From Microbispora rosea subsp. aerata (GTDB taxonomy: Bacteria; Actinomycetota; Actinomycetes; Streptosporangiales; Streptosporangiaceae), in NCBI RefSeq assembly GCF_014647835.1, contig NZ_BMPY01000005.1, forward strand, positions 124,001-188,000: a DNA stretch of 64,000 bases, read 5' to 3'. The notes under the pieces were generated by a model. It had not been told where the DNA came from, did not search any database, and saw only the letters and a program-made list of their open reading frames with translations. Made by a program: the position numbers and the translations under genes. Every line of letters begins with the position of its first letter. Within the stretch, counting starts at the first letter, position 1. This document shows positions 35,714 through 43,829 of the stretch, piece by piece.

Positions 35714-35784
35714 CCGAAATGTCAGAATTCTCGATAGTGCTCAAAACTGAGCCCTCACGCCGATAACACCGCAGGTCAGCCAGT
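35714..35784 (+). promoter_or_regulatory. Leader of CRISPR array 2
   Basis: Seventy-one bases from CCGAAATGTC (35714-35723) to the first repeat. CAGGTCA is at 35772-35778 and AGT abuts the repeat. Between them, positions also shared with the array 1 leader include CGA and CTCnAAA. It lies 105-175 bases after cas2, so array 2 could be read from a promoter in 35610-35710 or by extension of the cas transcript. Confidence 0.8.
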
Positions 35785-36362
35785 GTGCTCCCCGCGCACG
35801 CGGGGATGGTCCGAAACCGATAACCCAACAGCTTTGGTTTCTGCGGTGCTCCCCGCGCACGCGGGGATGGTCCCAGAAGGGCATGCGGCGGTGAGGATGA
35901 ACGCGAGTGCTCCCCGCGCACGCGGGGATGGTCCCTCGTGGTAGCTCCTCGCCTTCCAGACCATGTGGTGCTCCCCGCGCACGCGGGGATGGTCCCCGGG
36001 AGCGCGGCGGCAACAAGGTGTGGCCGAAGTGCTCCCCGCGCACGCGGGGATGGTCCCCTGGGCACCGGCCAGTTCTCGGCCGGGGCGCCGTGCTCCCCGC
36101 GCACGCGGGGATGGTCCCCGTTCGGCGGCCGAGCGGGTCCGGTCGGCGGTGTGCTCCCCGCGCACGCGGGGATGGTCCCCTGAAGGGCTCCTGACGCCGG
36201 TCGCATGCGACGTGCTCCCCGCGCACGCGGGGATGGTCCCAGGACCACGCCCAGGAGCCCAATCGACGGATTGTGCTCCCCGCGCACGCGGGGAGGGTCC
36301 CGAATCGGTGGGGGTGAATTCGGCGGTGCAGCCGTGCTCCCCGCGTATGCGGGGGTGGTCGC
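35785..36362 (+). CRISPR. CRISPR array 2, type I-E, 10 repeats and 9 spacers
   Basis: Repeats of 29 bases start at 35785, 35846, 35907, 35968, 36029, 36090, 36151, 36212, 36273 and 36334; all nine spacers are 32 bases. The repeat starts GTGCTCCCCGCG and ends GGGATGGTCCC. The last two copies are degraded (GGGAGGGTCCC, then CGTATGCGGGGGTGGTC), marking the old end at 36362. The first repeat ends in G, the others in C. Transcription is rightward, away from the cas genes. Confidence 0.97.
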
Positions 36363-36476
36363 TCACCCTTGTCCACCGGAAGTGTGTGCACAGCCTGTGG
36401 ATAAAAATCGATGGATTACTTCGGTGCGTGACGGGGAAGGAATGTCAGTCCCCTTGCCGCGCCGTACGCTGGCGGT

Positions 36477-36827
36477 GTGATCGTGGGCATTGGGGTGGAC
36501 GTGGTCGAGGTGGCGCGTCTGGGCGCGGCCCTGGAACGCACGCCCGCGCTGCGCAAACGCCTGTTCACCGACGCCGAGAGCGCGCTGCCGCTGGAGTCGC
36601 TGGCCGCCCGGTTCGCCGCCAAGGAGGCCGTGGCCAAGGCCCTCGGGGCTCCGCCCGGCCTGCGGCACCTCGACGCGGAGGTCGTGCGCGGCGAGCTCGG
36701 CCGTCCCGAGCTGAGAGTCACGGGCCGCGCGGCGGAGGTGGCCCGCGACCTCGGCGTACGCAGGTGGCACGTCTCCCTCTCGCACGACGGCGGCATGGCG
36801 GTCGCCTACGTGATCGCCGAGTCCTGA
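36477..36827 (+). CDS. acpS: Holo-[acyl-carrier-protein] synthase
   Basis: Transfers 4'-phosphopantetheine from CoA to acyl carrier protein. The 116-residue protein starts [15 protein letters not shown] with the Mg-binding Asp8, and has the second motif [15 protein letters not shown] with the metal-binding Glu and catalytic Lys, followed by [22 protein letters not shown] is the start. It begins 114 bases after CRISPR array 2. Together with coaA on the other side it brackets the CRISPR locus with CoA-related genes. Confidence 0.95.
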   Translation: MIVGIGVDVVEVARLGAALERTPALRKRLFTDAESALPLESLAARFAAKEAVAKALGAPPGLRHLDAEVVRGELGRPELRVTGRAAEVARDLGVRRWHVSLSHDGGMAVAYVIAES

Positions 36828-36866
36828 GGTCGATTCCCCCGCATACCTCGGCCGGGCCAGCCAGCG

Positions 36867-36956
36867 CGCCGGAAGTCCGGCCACCGCGCCGGGAGTCCGG
36901 TCACCGCGCCGGGAGTCCGGTCACCGCGCCGGGAGCCCGGTCACTGCACCGGAAAG
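36867..36956. repeat. 20-bp tandem repeat (minisatellite) between acpS and nnrD
   Basis: Four copies of CGCCGGGAGTCCGGTCACCG with few changes lie at 36867-36886, 36887-36906, 36907-36926 and 36927-36946, plus half a copy to 36956. Copies two and three are identical. The unit contains CCGGGAGTCCGG, a short inverted repeat, so the array could fold into successive hairpins. Confidence 0.9.
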
Positions 36957-37061
36957 CCGACCGGTGCTCAGGCGCTCGCCGACGTCCGGCTGAAAGGCGC
37001 CTGCCGTGCCCGCGACGTACGGTGATCGCCTTCGCGGTCGCGGCAGGCTACCGTCTGACGC

Positions 37062-38567
37062 ATGCGGACCGCCTACACCTCCGACCAGATCCGCTCCGCC
37101 GAGCTGGCGCTGATGGCGAGGCTCCCCGAGGGGACGCTGATGGACAGGGCCGCCGCCGGGCTCGCCGCGATGTGCGCGCACCTCCTCACCGGCTCCTGCG
37201 GCAAGGTGTACGGCTCCCGCGTGGTGCTGCTCATCGGAAGCGGCGACAACGGCGGGGACGCCCTGTACGCCGGGGCCCGGCTGGCCCGCAGGGGAGCGCG
37301 GGTGGAGGCCGTGCTCGCCGGGTCGCGCACCCATGAGGGCGGCCTGGCCGCGCTGCGGGAGGCGGGCGGCCGGGCGCACCCGTACGGCCCGGCGCGGGCC
37401 CGCGACCTGCTGGCCGACGCCGACCTCGTCGTGGACGGCCTCGTCGGCATCGGGGGCAGCGGCGCGCTGCGGGAGCCGTACGGCACGCTCGCGGAGCTGA
37501 CCGCCGAGACCGGCGGCCTGGTCGTCGCGGTCGACGTGCCGAGCGGGGTGGACGCGAGCAGCGGACGGGTCGAGGGGCCGGCGGTCCGCGCGCACCTGAC
37601 CGTGACGTTCGGGGCGTACAAGTCCGGTCTGCTGGTCGATCCCGGCGCGGCGCACGCGGGCGTGGTCGAGCTGGTGGACATCGGCCTGGGGCCCTTCCTG
37701 CCGGACCCCGAGGTGGCCGCGCTGACCGCCGACGACGTGGCCGATCTGCTGCCCCGCCCGGGCGTGGAGAGCGACAAATACCGGCGGGGCGTCGTCGGGA
37801 TCGCCGCCGGAAGCGACAGATACGCCGGGGCCGCCGTGCTCGCGGTCGGCGGCGCGGTGCGCGCGGGAGTGGGCATGGTCCGCTTCGCCGGCTCGGCCGA
37901 GCCGGTGCGGATGGTCAGGACCCGCTGGCCGGAGGCCGTCACGACCGTGCTCGATCCGGCGCTGGTGCCGCACGGCTCGCTCGACGAGGTCGGACGGGTG
38001 CAGGCGTGGGTGCTCGGCCCGGGGCTCGGGACGGGCCCGGAGGCGCACGCGGTGGCCCGCGCCGTGCTGTCCACCGGGGTGCCCGTGCTGGTGGACGCCG
38101 ACGGGCTGACCCTGGTCGCCAAGGACCGGACGCTGCTGCGCCGCACCGCCCCCACCGTGCTCACGCCGCACGCGGGGGAGCTGTCGCGGCTGCTCGGCGT
38201 GCCGCGCGAGCGCATCGAGGCCAGGCGGCTGGAACACGTACGGCGTGCCGCCGCCGAGCTGGGGGCGACGGTGCTGCTCAAGGGCTCGACCACGCTCGTC
38301 GCCGAGGAGGACAGGCCGGTGCGGGTCAACACCACGGGGACGCCCTGGCTGGCCACGGGCGGCACGGGCGACGTGCTGTCGGGCATCGCGGGCGCCCTGC
38401 TCGCCGCCGGGCTGACGGGTTACGACGCGGCCTCGTGCGCGGCGTACGTCCACGGGTTGGCGGCGCGGGTCGCCGCGGGGGGCGGCGTCGCGGCCGGGCC
38501 CGGACAGGCGCCGATCGCCGCGATGGATGTCGCAGAGGCGCTCCCCGAGGCACTGCGAACGCTGTGA
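37062..38567 (+). CDS. nnrD: Bifunctional NAD(P)H-hydrate epimerase / ADP-dependent NAD(P)H-hydrate dehydratase
   Basis: Repairs damaged hydrated NAD(P)H. The N-terminal YjeF_N epimerase domain (about 1-215) has IGSGDNGGDALYAGARLARR and VVAVDVPSGVDASSG. The C-terminal ribokinase-like dehydratase domain has GIAAGSDRYAGAAVLAVGGA, VLTPHAGELSRLLG, VLLKGSTTLV and TGGTGDVLSGIAGALLAAG with the nucleotide-binding Gly/Asp motif. The 501-residue fused architecture is standard. It is followed 54 bases later by alr, as in most actinobacteria. Confidence 0.95.
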   Translation: MRTAYTSDQIRSAELALMARLPEGTLMDRAAAGLAAMCAHLLTGSCGKVYGSRVVLLIGSGDNGGDALYAGARLARRGARVEAVLAGSRTHEGGLAALREAGGRAHPYGPARARDLLADADLVVDGLVGIGGSGALREPYGTLAELTAETGGLVVAVDVPSGVDASSGRVEGPAVRAHLTVTFGAYKSGLLVDPGAAHAGVVELVDIGLGPFLPDPEVAALTADDVADLLPRPGVESDKYRRGVVGIAAGSDRYAGAAVLAVGGAVRAGVGMVRFAGSAEPVRMVRTRWPEAVTTVLDPALVPHGSLDEVGRVQAWVLGPGLGTGPEAHAVARAVLSTGVPVLVDADGLTLVAKDRTLLRRTAPTVLTPHAGELSRLLGVPRERIEARRLEHVRRAAAELGATVLLKGSTTLVAEEDRPVRVNTTGTPWLATGGTGDVLSGIAGALLAAGLTGYDAASCAAYVHGLAARVAAGGGVAAGPGQAPIAAMDVAEALPEALRTL

Positions 38568-38621
38568 CGTGCCGTGTCAGGGTGGGCGCATCCACCCGGG
38601 TCCACCTGACACACTGGAAAA

Positions 38622-39767
38622 ATGAGCATGTCAACGGTGCGCTCCGCCACTCCGGCCGAGGCACGCGTAGATTTGTCCGCCATCCGGCACAACGTACGGC
38701 TGCTCGCCGAGTCGGCCGCCGGCGCCGAGATGATGGCCGTCGTCAAGGCCGACGCGTACGGTCACGGGGCGGTGGCGGTGGCGCGGGCGTGCCTGGAGGC
38801 GGGCGCGAGCCGGCTCGGCACGGCCTTCATCCGCGAGGCGCTGGCGCTGCGGGAGGCGGGAGTCACCGCGCCGGTCATGTCGTGGCTCATCACGCCGGGA
38901 GAGCCCCTGGACGCCGCGCTGCTCGCGGACGTCGAACTGTCGGCCTCCGCGACGTGGGTCGTCGACGACATCGTCGAGGCTGCCCGTCGCACCGGGCGCA
39001 CCGCCCGGGTGCACCTCAAGGCCGACACCGGCAACTCCCGCGGCGGCGCGACGATGGCGGACTGGCCGTCGCTGGTCGAACACGCCCTCGCCGCGCGGGC
39101 CAGTGGGGCCATCGAGATCGTCGGCCTGTGGTCGCACTTCGCGTGCGCGGACATCCCGGGCCACCCCTCGATCGAGCGCCAGCTCGCGGCGTTCGAGGAG
39201 GCGATCGCCTTCGCCGACAAGGCGGGCGTGCCGGGCGACGCCGTGCGTCACTTCGCCAACTCGGCCGCGACGGTCACGCTGCCGCGGGCCAGGTATGACA
39301 TGGTCCGTACGGGCATCGCGATCTACGGGCTGAGCCCGATCCCCGAGCTGGGCGACTTCGGGTTGCGCCCGGCCATGACGCTGACGGCCAGGCTCGCGCA
39401 GGTCAAGCGGGCCGCCCCGGGCTCGGGCGTGTCGTACGGGCACCTATACGTCACGGAGCGTGAGACCACGCTTGGCCTCGTTCCTCTCGGGTATGCGGAC
39501 GGCATCCTGCGAAACGGGACCAACCGGGCGGAGGTGCTGGCGGCGGGGCGACGGCGGCGGATCGCCGGACGGGTGTGCATGGACCAGTTCGTCGTCGACC
39601 TCGGTGACGATCCGGCGGAGGCGGGTGACGAGGTGATCCTTTTCGGACCCGGAGACAATGGCGAACCGACTTGTCAGGAATGGGCGGATTCCCTGGGCAC
39701 GATTACTCATGAGATCGTGACGAGGATCGGATCCCGCGTGCCTCGCGTCCACCTGGACGGACGCTGA
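38622..39767 (+). CDS. alr: Alanine racemase
   Basis: PLP enzyme that makes D-alanine for peptidoglycan. The 381-residue protein carries the PLP lysine Lys42 in VVKADAYGHG, the opposite catalytic tyrosine Tyr272 in GVSYGHLY, the carbamylated-lysine region, and ARYDMVRTGIAIYGLSP plus GRVCMDQFVVDLGD. It lies between the NAD(P)HX repair gene and a hydrolase in the same direction. Confidence 0.96.
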   Translation: MSMSTVRSATPAEARVDLSAIRHNVRLLAESAAGAEMMAVVKADAYGHGAVAVARACLEAGASRLGTAFIREALALREAGVTAPVMSWLITPGEPLDAALLADVELSASATWVVDDIVEAARRTGRTARVHLKADTGNSRGGATMADWPSLVEHALAARASGAIEIVGLWSHFACADIPGHPSIERQLAAFEEAIAFADKAGVPGDAVRHFANSAATVTLPRARYDMVRTGIAIYGLSPIPELGDFGLRPAMTLTARLAQVKRAAPGSGVSYGHLYVTERETTLGLVPLGYADGILRNGTNRAEVLAAGRRRRIAGRVCMDQFVVDLGDDPAEAGDEVILFGPGDNGEPTCQEWADSLGTITHEIVTRIGSRVPRVHLDGR

Positions 39768-39793
39768 GCCGCGCGGCTGCGAGGAGGGCAGGC

Positions 39794-40846
39794 ATGAGCA
39801 CACGTCGCAAGGTCGGGATCGCCGGAGCGGTCTTCGGCGCGGCGTCGGCGGGGGTGGCGGCGGCCACGCTCGCCAAGAGGTACGCCGTGGGCCGCATCCG
39901 CCTGCGGCCCGACCTGGAGGCGAGTGAGCCCTTCGGCGAGCTGCACGGGCGTCCGGTGACGCTCACGACCTCCGACGGCGTGAAGATCCACGCGGAGATC
40001 GACGGGGTGGAGGACGCGCCGCTGACGGTGGTGCTGTGCCACGGCTACTGCCTGTCCTCGGACTCCTGGCACTACCAGCGGCGCGACCTGCGCGACTCCT
40101 ACCGGCTCGTGCTGTGGGACCAGCGCTGCCACGGCCAGTCCGCCCGCGCGATGGCCAGCGACTGCACGATCGAGCGCCTCGGCGAGGACCTCGCGCTCGT
40201 GCTCGAGGAGCTGGTCCCGGGGCCGTGCGTGGTGGTCGGCCACTCCATGGGCGGCATGACGATCATGGCGCTGGCGGAGCGGCGGCCCGAGCTGTTCGGC
40301 GAGAAGATCCGCGGCGTGGCGCTGATCGCGACCTCGGCCGGGAAGCTCGCCGAGGTCACCCTGGGCCTGCCCGCCCTGGTCTCCAAGCTCGTCAACCTCG
40401 CGGTGCCGCCCGCCGTCTCGGTCATGCGCAAGAGCGGCGCGCTGGTCGACCGGGGCCGTCAGGTCGGCACCGACCTGTCGTTCCTGGCCCTGCGCCACCT
40501 CGGGTTCGGCGATTCCAAGAACGTGAGCCCGACCGTCGTGGACTTCGTCGAGTCGATGATCAGGGCCACCCCCTCCGAGGTGATCGCGGACTTCTACCCG
40601 GCGCTGATGTCGCACGACAAGCTCACCGCGCTCGACGTGCTCAACAAGGTGCCCACCGCGATAATCGTCGGGGACCGCGACTGGCTGACGCCGCCCGACC
40701 ACAGCAAGGCGATCGCGGCGGCCGCGCCGACCGCGCAGCTCACCACCGTGCCGGAGACGTCGCATCTCGTGCAGCTCGAACGGCCCGACGTCGTGAACGA
40801 GGCCCTGCGCGAGCTGCTGAAGCGAGCCGAAAGGGGGACCGCGTGA
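39794..40846 (+). CDS. Alpha/beta hydrolase with N-terminal membrane segment
   Basis: A 350-residue hydrolase. Residues 7-27 (VGIAGAVFGAASAGVAAATL) form a likely membrane anchor or signal. The fold motifs are CHGYCLSSDSW (oxyanion HG), the nucleophile elbow VGHSMGGM, the acid in VGDRDWLTPP and the His in TSHLVQLERP. The substrate cannot be told. The neighbourhood (alr upstream, tsaE overlapping by GTGA downstream) is conserved in actinobacteria, where this hydrolase is a regular but uncharacterised member. Confidence 0.88.
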   Translation: MSTRRKVGIAGAVFGAASAGVAAATLAKRYAVGRIRLRPDLEASEPFGELHGRPVTLTTSDGVKIHAEIDGVEDAPLTVVLCHGYCLSSDSWHYQRRDLRDSYRLVLWDQRCHGQSARAMASDCTIERLGEDLALVLEELVPGPCVVVGHSMGGMTIMALAERRPELFGEKIRGVALIATSAGKLAEVTLGLPALVSKLVNLAVPPAVSVMRKSGALVDRGRQVGTDLSFLALRHLGFGDSKNVSPTVVDFVESMIRATPSEVIADFYPALMSHDKLTALDVLNKVPTAIIVGDRDWLTPPDHSKAIAAAAPTAQLTTVPETSHLVQLERPDVVNEALRELLKRAERGTA

Positions 40847-41298
40847 CCACGGCCGAGTTCGGGGCCGCGACCGCCGAGGAGACGCGCGCGCTCGGCGCGC
40901 GGCTGGCCGCGCTGCTCGGCCCCGGAGACCTGGTCGTGCTGAGCGGGCCGCTCGGCGCGGGGAAGACGACGCTGGTGCAGGGCATCGCGGAGGGCCTGAA
41001 GGTGCGCGGGCCGGTCACGTCCCCGACGTTCGTGATCGCCCGGGTGCATCCGTCCCTGTGCGGCGGGCCCGCCCTCGTGCACGTGGACGCCTACCGCCTC
41101 GGCGGCACGCTGGAGGTCGACGACCTCGACCTCGACGCCTCGCTGGAGGAGTCGGTCACCGTGGTCGAGTGGGGCGAGGGCCTGGTCGAGGGCCTGTCGG
41201 AGGACCGCCTGGAGATCCACGTCGACCGAGGCGCCGAGGGCGAGGAGCGCCGCGTACGGGTGACGGGCGTGGGCTCGCGCTGGTCGGGGCTCTCCTGA
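40843..41298 (+). CDS. tsaE: tRNA threonylcarbamoyladenosine biosynthesis ATPase TsaE
   Basis: The P-loop ATPase of the TsaBDE complex needed for t6A at position 37 of ANN-decoding tRNAs. The 151-residue protein has Walker A GPLGAGKTT at 35-43, the Thr/Ser region VTSPTFVIARVH and the conserved HVDAYRL and VVEWGEG motifs. GTG overlaps the hydrolase stop by four bases. Its partners tsaB and tsaD are 2-4 kb downstream. Confidence 0.95.
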   Translation: MTTAEFGAATAEETRALGARLAALLGPGDLVVLSGPLGAGKTTLVQGIAEGLKVRGPVTSPTFVIARVHPSLCGGPALVHVDAYRLGGTLEVDDLDLDASLEESVTVVEWGEGLVEGLSEDRLEIHVDRGAEGEERRVRVTGVGSRWSGLS

Positions 41299-41535
41299 GC
41301 ACACGCCGCCCGGAGTGGCGCAATCGCCCACATAAGTCAGCAACTCGGACTCTGACCTGCGAGAAGGACCTGCGGGGACAAGCCGGGCGTCGTCCGTACG
41401 CGTTCCAGACCGGTCCGCCGCACAGTCCTTGACGCCTGTCCGCGTTCCTATGGATCATCGGGGCGAAGGAAGATCCTCGGCCAAGAGTCGGCAAGGATTT
41501 TCTGGGTAAGGGACCGGCGTGAAAGAGGTGTGCCG

Positions 41536-42156
41536 TTGAGCAGGATCACGCAGGTCGCCGTCGGGGGTGCCTTGGTGTTCGGCGCGCTGGGCTGCACCGC
41601 GAGCGCCGAGACCGTTTCCGCCGACCCCACGGTGCCGTCGCCGGTCGTGTCGTTGCCGCGCCAGGACGTGCGGGTGGAGATCGACCCCGAGCGCGTCGTC
41701 GGCGGGTCGACCAAGAGCGTCCGCATCACCGCCAGGTGCCCGCTGCCCCAGGGTGGCACCGAATATCGCGCCACCGCCCGCTCCAACGCCTTCACCGGGC
41801 TCGTCACCCTGGTGGCCCCGACGTCGCCGTCGCCCGGCGCGACCGCGACCGTGCCGATGGTGCGCGGCAGCGCGGCCATCAGGGCCGATGCCAAGGCGGG
41901 CGGCTACCGCGTGCAGGTGCGCTGCGAAGCCACCAACGACGTGGGCAGCGCGTCGTTCCGGATCGTCGCGCCGGAGCCGGACCCCGCCGAGGAGCCCACG
42001 AAGTTTCCCACCCGGGCGCCGCACGCGGGCGGCGGCGGCACGGCGGCCGGGGGTCCTGACGACGCGTCCGGCCTGCCCACCGGCGTCACCGTCGTCGTAC
42101 TGCTGGCCGCGCTCGGCGTCGGCGTCGGGGTGGCCCGCAGGCGCTCCGGAGCCTGA
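41536..42156 (+). CDS. Putative secreted, wall-anchored protein next to a sortase
   Basis: About 206 residues. A signal peptide (ITQVAVGGALVFGALGCTASA) precedes a beta-rich domain of about 110 residues starting DVRVEIDPERVVGGSTKSVR, with a cysteine pair in ITARCPLPQGG and VQVRCEATND. A Pro/Gly-rich linker follows. The C-terminus has the layout of a cell-wall sorting signal: SGLPTGV, a hydrophobic stretch VTVVVLLAALGVGVG and a basic tail ARRRSGA. The LPTG-like motif is one residue shorter than LPxTG. TTG at 41536 has AAAGAGG at good distance; GTG at 41530 is too close to that site. The sortase gene starts two bases after its stop, so it is probably the substrate. Confidence 0.75.
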   Translation: MSRITQVAVGGALVFGALGCTASAETVSADPTVPSPVVSLPRQDVRVEIDPERVVGGSTKSVRITARCPLPQGGTEYRATARSNAFTGLVTLVAPTSPSPGATATVPMVRGSAAIRADAKAGGYRVQVRCEATNDVGSASFRIVAPEPDPAEEPTKFPTRAPHAGGGGTAAGGPDDASGLPTGVTVVVLLAALGVGVGVARRRSGA

Positions 42157-42158
42157 CC

Positions 42159-42713
42159 TTGGCGTTGTCCACCCGGGGGGTGATCATCGCCGGGGTGGTC
42201 ACCGGGCTCGTGTTCGCCGCGGTCGCGGGCGGCAAGGGGACGATGGAGCAGCCCGCCGCCAAGTCCTCCGTCGTCCCCAAGCGGATCGACATCCCGGCGC
42301 TGCGTCTCAAGGCCCCCCTGATGAAGCTCGGCCTGACCGACGAGGGCGACGTCGAACTGCCGCCGTTCGACAAGCCGTCCACCGCGGGCTGGTACACGGG
42401 AAGCGCCGTGCCGGGCGACCCCGGCGCCTCGGTGATCATCGGCCACGTGGACACCAAGACCGCCCCCGCCGTCTTCTACCGGCTGCGCGACCTGCGCGAG
42501 GGACAGGTCGTGAAGGTGCTGCGCAGCGACGGCAAGACCGCGTCCTACCGGGTCGACTCCGTGGAGCGCGTGCCGAAGGAGGACTTCCCGGCCAAGCGGG
42601 TCTACACCGAGGACGGCCTGCGCCTGATCACCTGCGGCGGCGACTTCGACTGGTCGCGGCACGAGTATCGCGACAACATCATCGTCTACGCGTCCCTGAT
42701 CCGCGCCGCTTGA
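42159..42713 (+). CDS. Class F sortase
   Basis: A membrane-anchored transpeptidase of 184 residues. The N-terminal helix is at 7-24 (GVIIAGVVTGLVFAAVAGG). The catalytic residues are visible as His96 in IIGHVDT, Cys159 in LITCGGDFD and Arg171 in EYRDNIIVYA. The short length and the LITCGG context fit class F, which is restricted to actinobacteria and has few defined substrates. TTG at 42159 is the start used here. It is co-transcribed with the preceding secreted protein. Confidence 0.88.
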   Translation: MALSTRGVIIAGVVTGLVFAAVAGGKGTMEQPAAKSSVVPKRIDIPALRLKAPLMKLGLTDEGDVELPPFDKPSTAGWYTGSAVPGDPGASVIIGHVDTKTAPAVFYRLRDLREGQVVKVLRSDGKTASYRVDSVERVPKEDFPAKRVYTEDGLRLITCGGDFDWSRHEYRDNIIVYASLIRAA

Positions 42714-43106
42714 AGTCGTCTGCCACCGCCCGACGCCGCCTGACATCGGTCAACGCCGTCTGACGCCGTCCGCCGCCGTCACAGCCCGTCGGGCGAGGGT
42801 CTCGACCAGCGCCTTCATCTCGCCCTCGCGGGTGCTGCCGCCGAAGGCCGCCGTCGTGAAGCGCGGCTCGCCCAGGGGCGTACGAGCGGACCCGCAGCGA
42901 GTCGCACAGCGCGCCGCCGATCCACGACGCCGTCCGCCGGACGCGCGGGAGGCGGCCCGGCACGACCGGGCCCGGTGCCGGTTTAGGTGATCGCCGGGCG
43001 GCCGGGCGCCGCCGCAGGTCTCGTCGCGGCCTGCCGCGCCCGGCACGCGACGCCCCGGTCCATCGCGTGGCCGTCCGCTTCCACACAGCGACTACGCTTG
43101 ACCTCC
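42714..43106 (-). pseudogene. Gap with possible remnant of a decayed minus-strand gene
   Basis: About 390 bases with no intact gene. On the minus strand two overlapping frames give protein-like pieces that would join through a frameshift near 42870: TASWIGGALCDSLRVRSYA in one frame and PLGEPRFTTAAFGGSTREGE with MKALVETLARRAV in the other. I do not recognise the family. The first 70 bases hold GCCGTC-rich short repeats. The tsaB promoter should also be here. Confidence 0.25.
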
Positions 43107-43829
43107 GTGCTTGTCTTGGCCTTCGACACCGCCACTCCCGCCGTCACCGCTGCCTTGCACGACGGCGAGCGCGTGGTGGCAGAGTCGACGATGATCGACG
43201 CGCGCCGGCATGGGGAGCTCCTCGCGCCCGCCGTCGAACATGTCCTGCGCGAGGCCGGTGTGACGCTCAAGGACGTCACAGCCATCGTCTCCGGGACCGG
43301 CCCCGGGCCGTACACCGGGCTGCGGGTCGGCCTGATGACCGCGACCGCGCTGGCCATGACCGCCGGTGTGCCGGCGTTGGGAGTGTGCACGCTCGACGCC
43401 CTCGCGTACGCCGCCGGGGAGAGCGGGCCGTTCCTCGTCGCGACCGACGCGCGCCGCAAGGAGGTCTTCTGGGCGCGGTACGGCGACCCGCGCACCCGGC
43501 TCGACGGGCCGCGCGTGGACCGGCCGCACGACCTGCCGGGGGACCTGCCGGTGATCGGCGCGGGCGGCGCCATGTACGCCGACGTCATCGGCGCCGACCG
43601 CGTGCGGGGCCCCGAGCACCCCTCGGCCGGAGCGCTCGCCGCGCTGGCCGCCGAGCACCTCGCGACGCTGAGCGAACAGGAGGCGGCGGAGCTCGCCCGC
43701 GTGCCCGAGGGGCGCGTGGACTCGGTCGAGAAAGCCGAGGAGCTGGGTGTGATCGGCCCGGCCCGGCCCATCTACCTGCGGCGTCCGGACGCGCAGGTGC
43801 CCGGCGCGCCGAAGCGGGTGACGGCGTGA
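43107..43829 (+). CDS. tsaB: tRNA threonylcarbamoyladenosine biosynthesis protein TsaB
   Basis: The non-catalytic partner that pairs with TsaD in t6A synthesis. The 240-residue protein has the ASKHA-fold signature VLAFDTATPAVTAALHDGE, RRHGELLAPAVEHVL and SGTGPGPYTGLRVGLMTA. GTG at 43107 gives the family N-terminus; no ribosome site is visible before it, and TACGCT ten bases upstream could be the -10 of a leaderless mRNA. The gene overlaps rimI by four bases. Confidence 0.94.
   Translation: MLVLAFDTATPAVTAALHDGERVVAESTMIDARRHGELLAPAVEHVLREAGVTLKDVTAIVSGTGPGPYTGLRVGLMTATALAMTAGVPALGVCTLDALAYAAGESGPFLVATDARRKEVFWARYGDPRTRLDGPRVDRPHDLPGDLPVIGAGGAMYADVIGADRVRGPEHPSAGALAALAAEHLATLSEQEAAELARVPEGRVDSVEKAEELGVIGPARPIYLRRPDAQVPGAPKRVTA

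Noticed and set aside
35673-37336. Open frames across CRISPR array 2 on both strands
   Set aside because: Same reason as for array 1; no ribosome sites or protein motifs.
36477-42713. Treating acpS-nnrD-alr-hydrolase-tsaE as a defence or secondary-metabolite island because of the nearby CRISPR
   Set aside because: Gene content and order are ordinary actinobacterial housekeeping.
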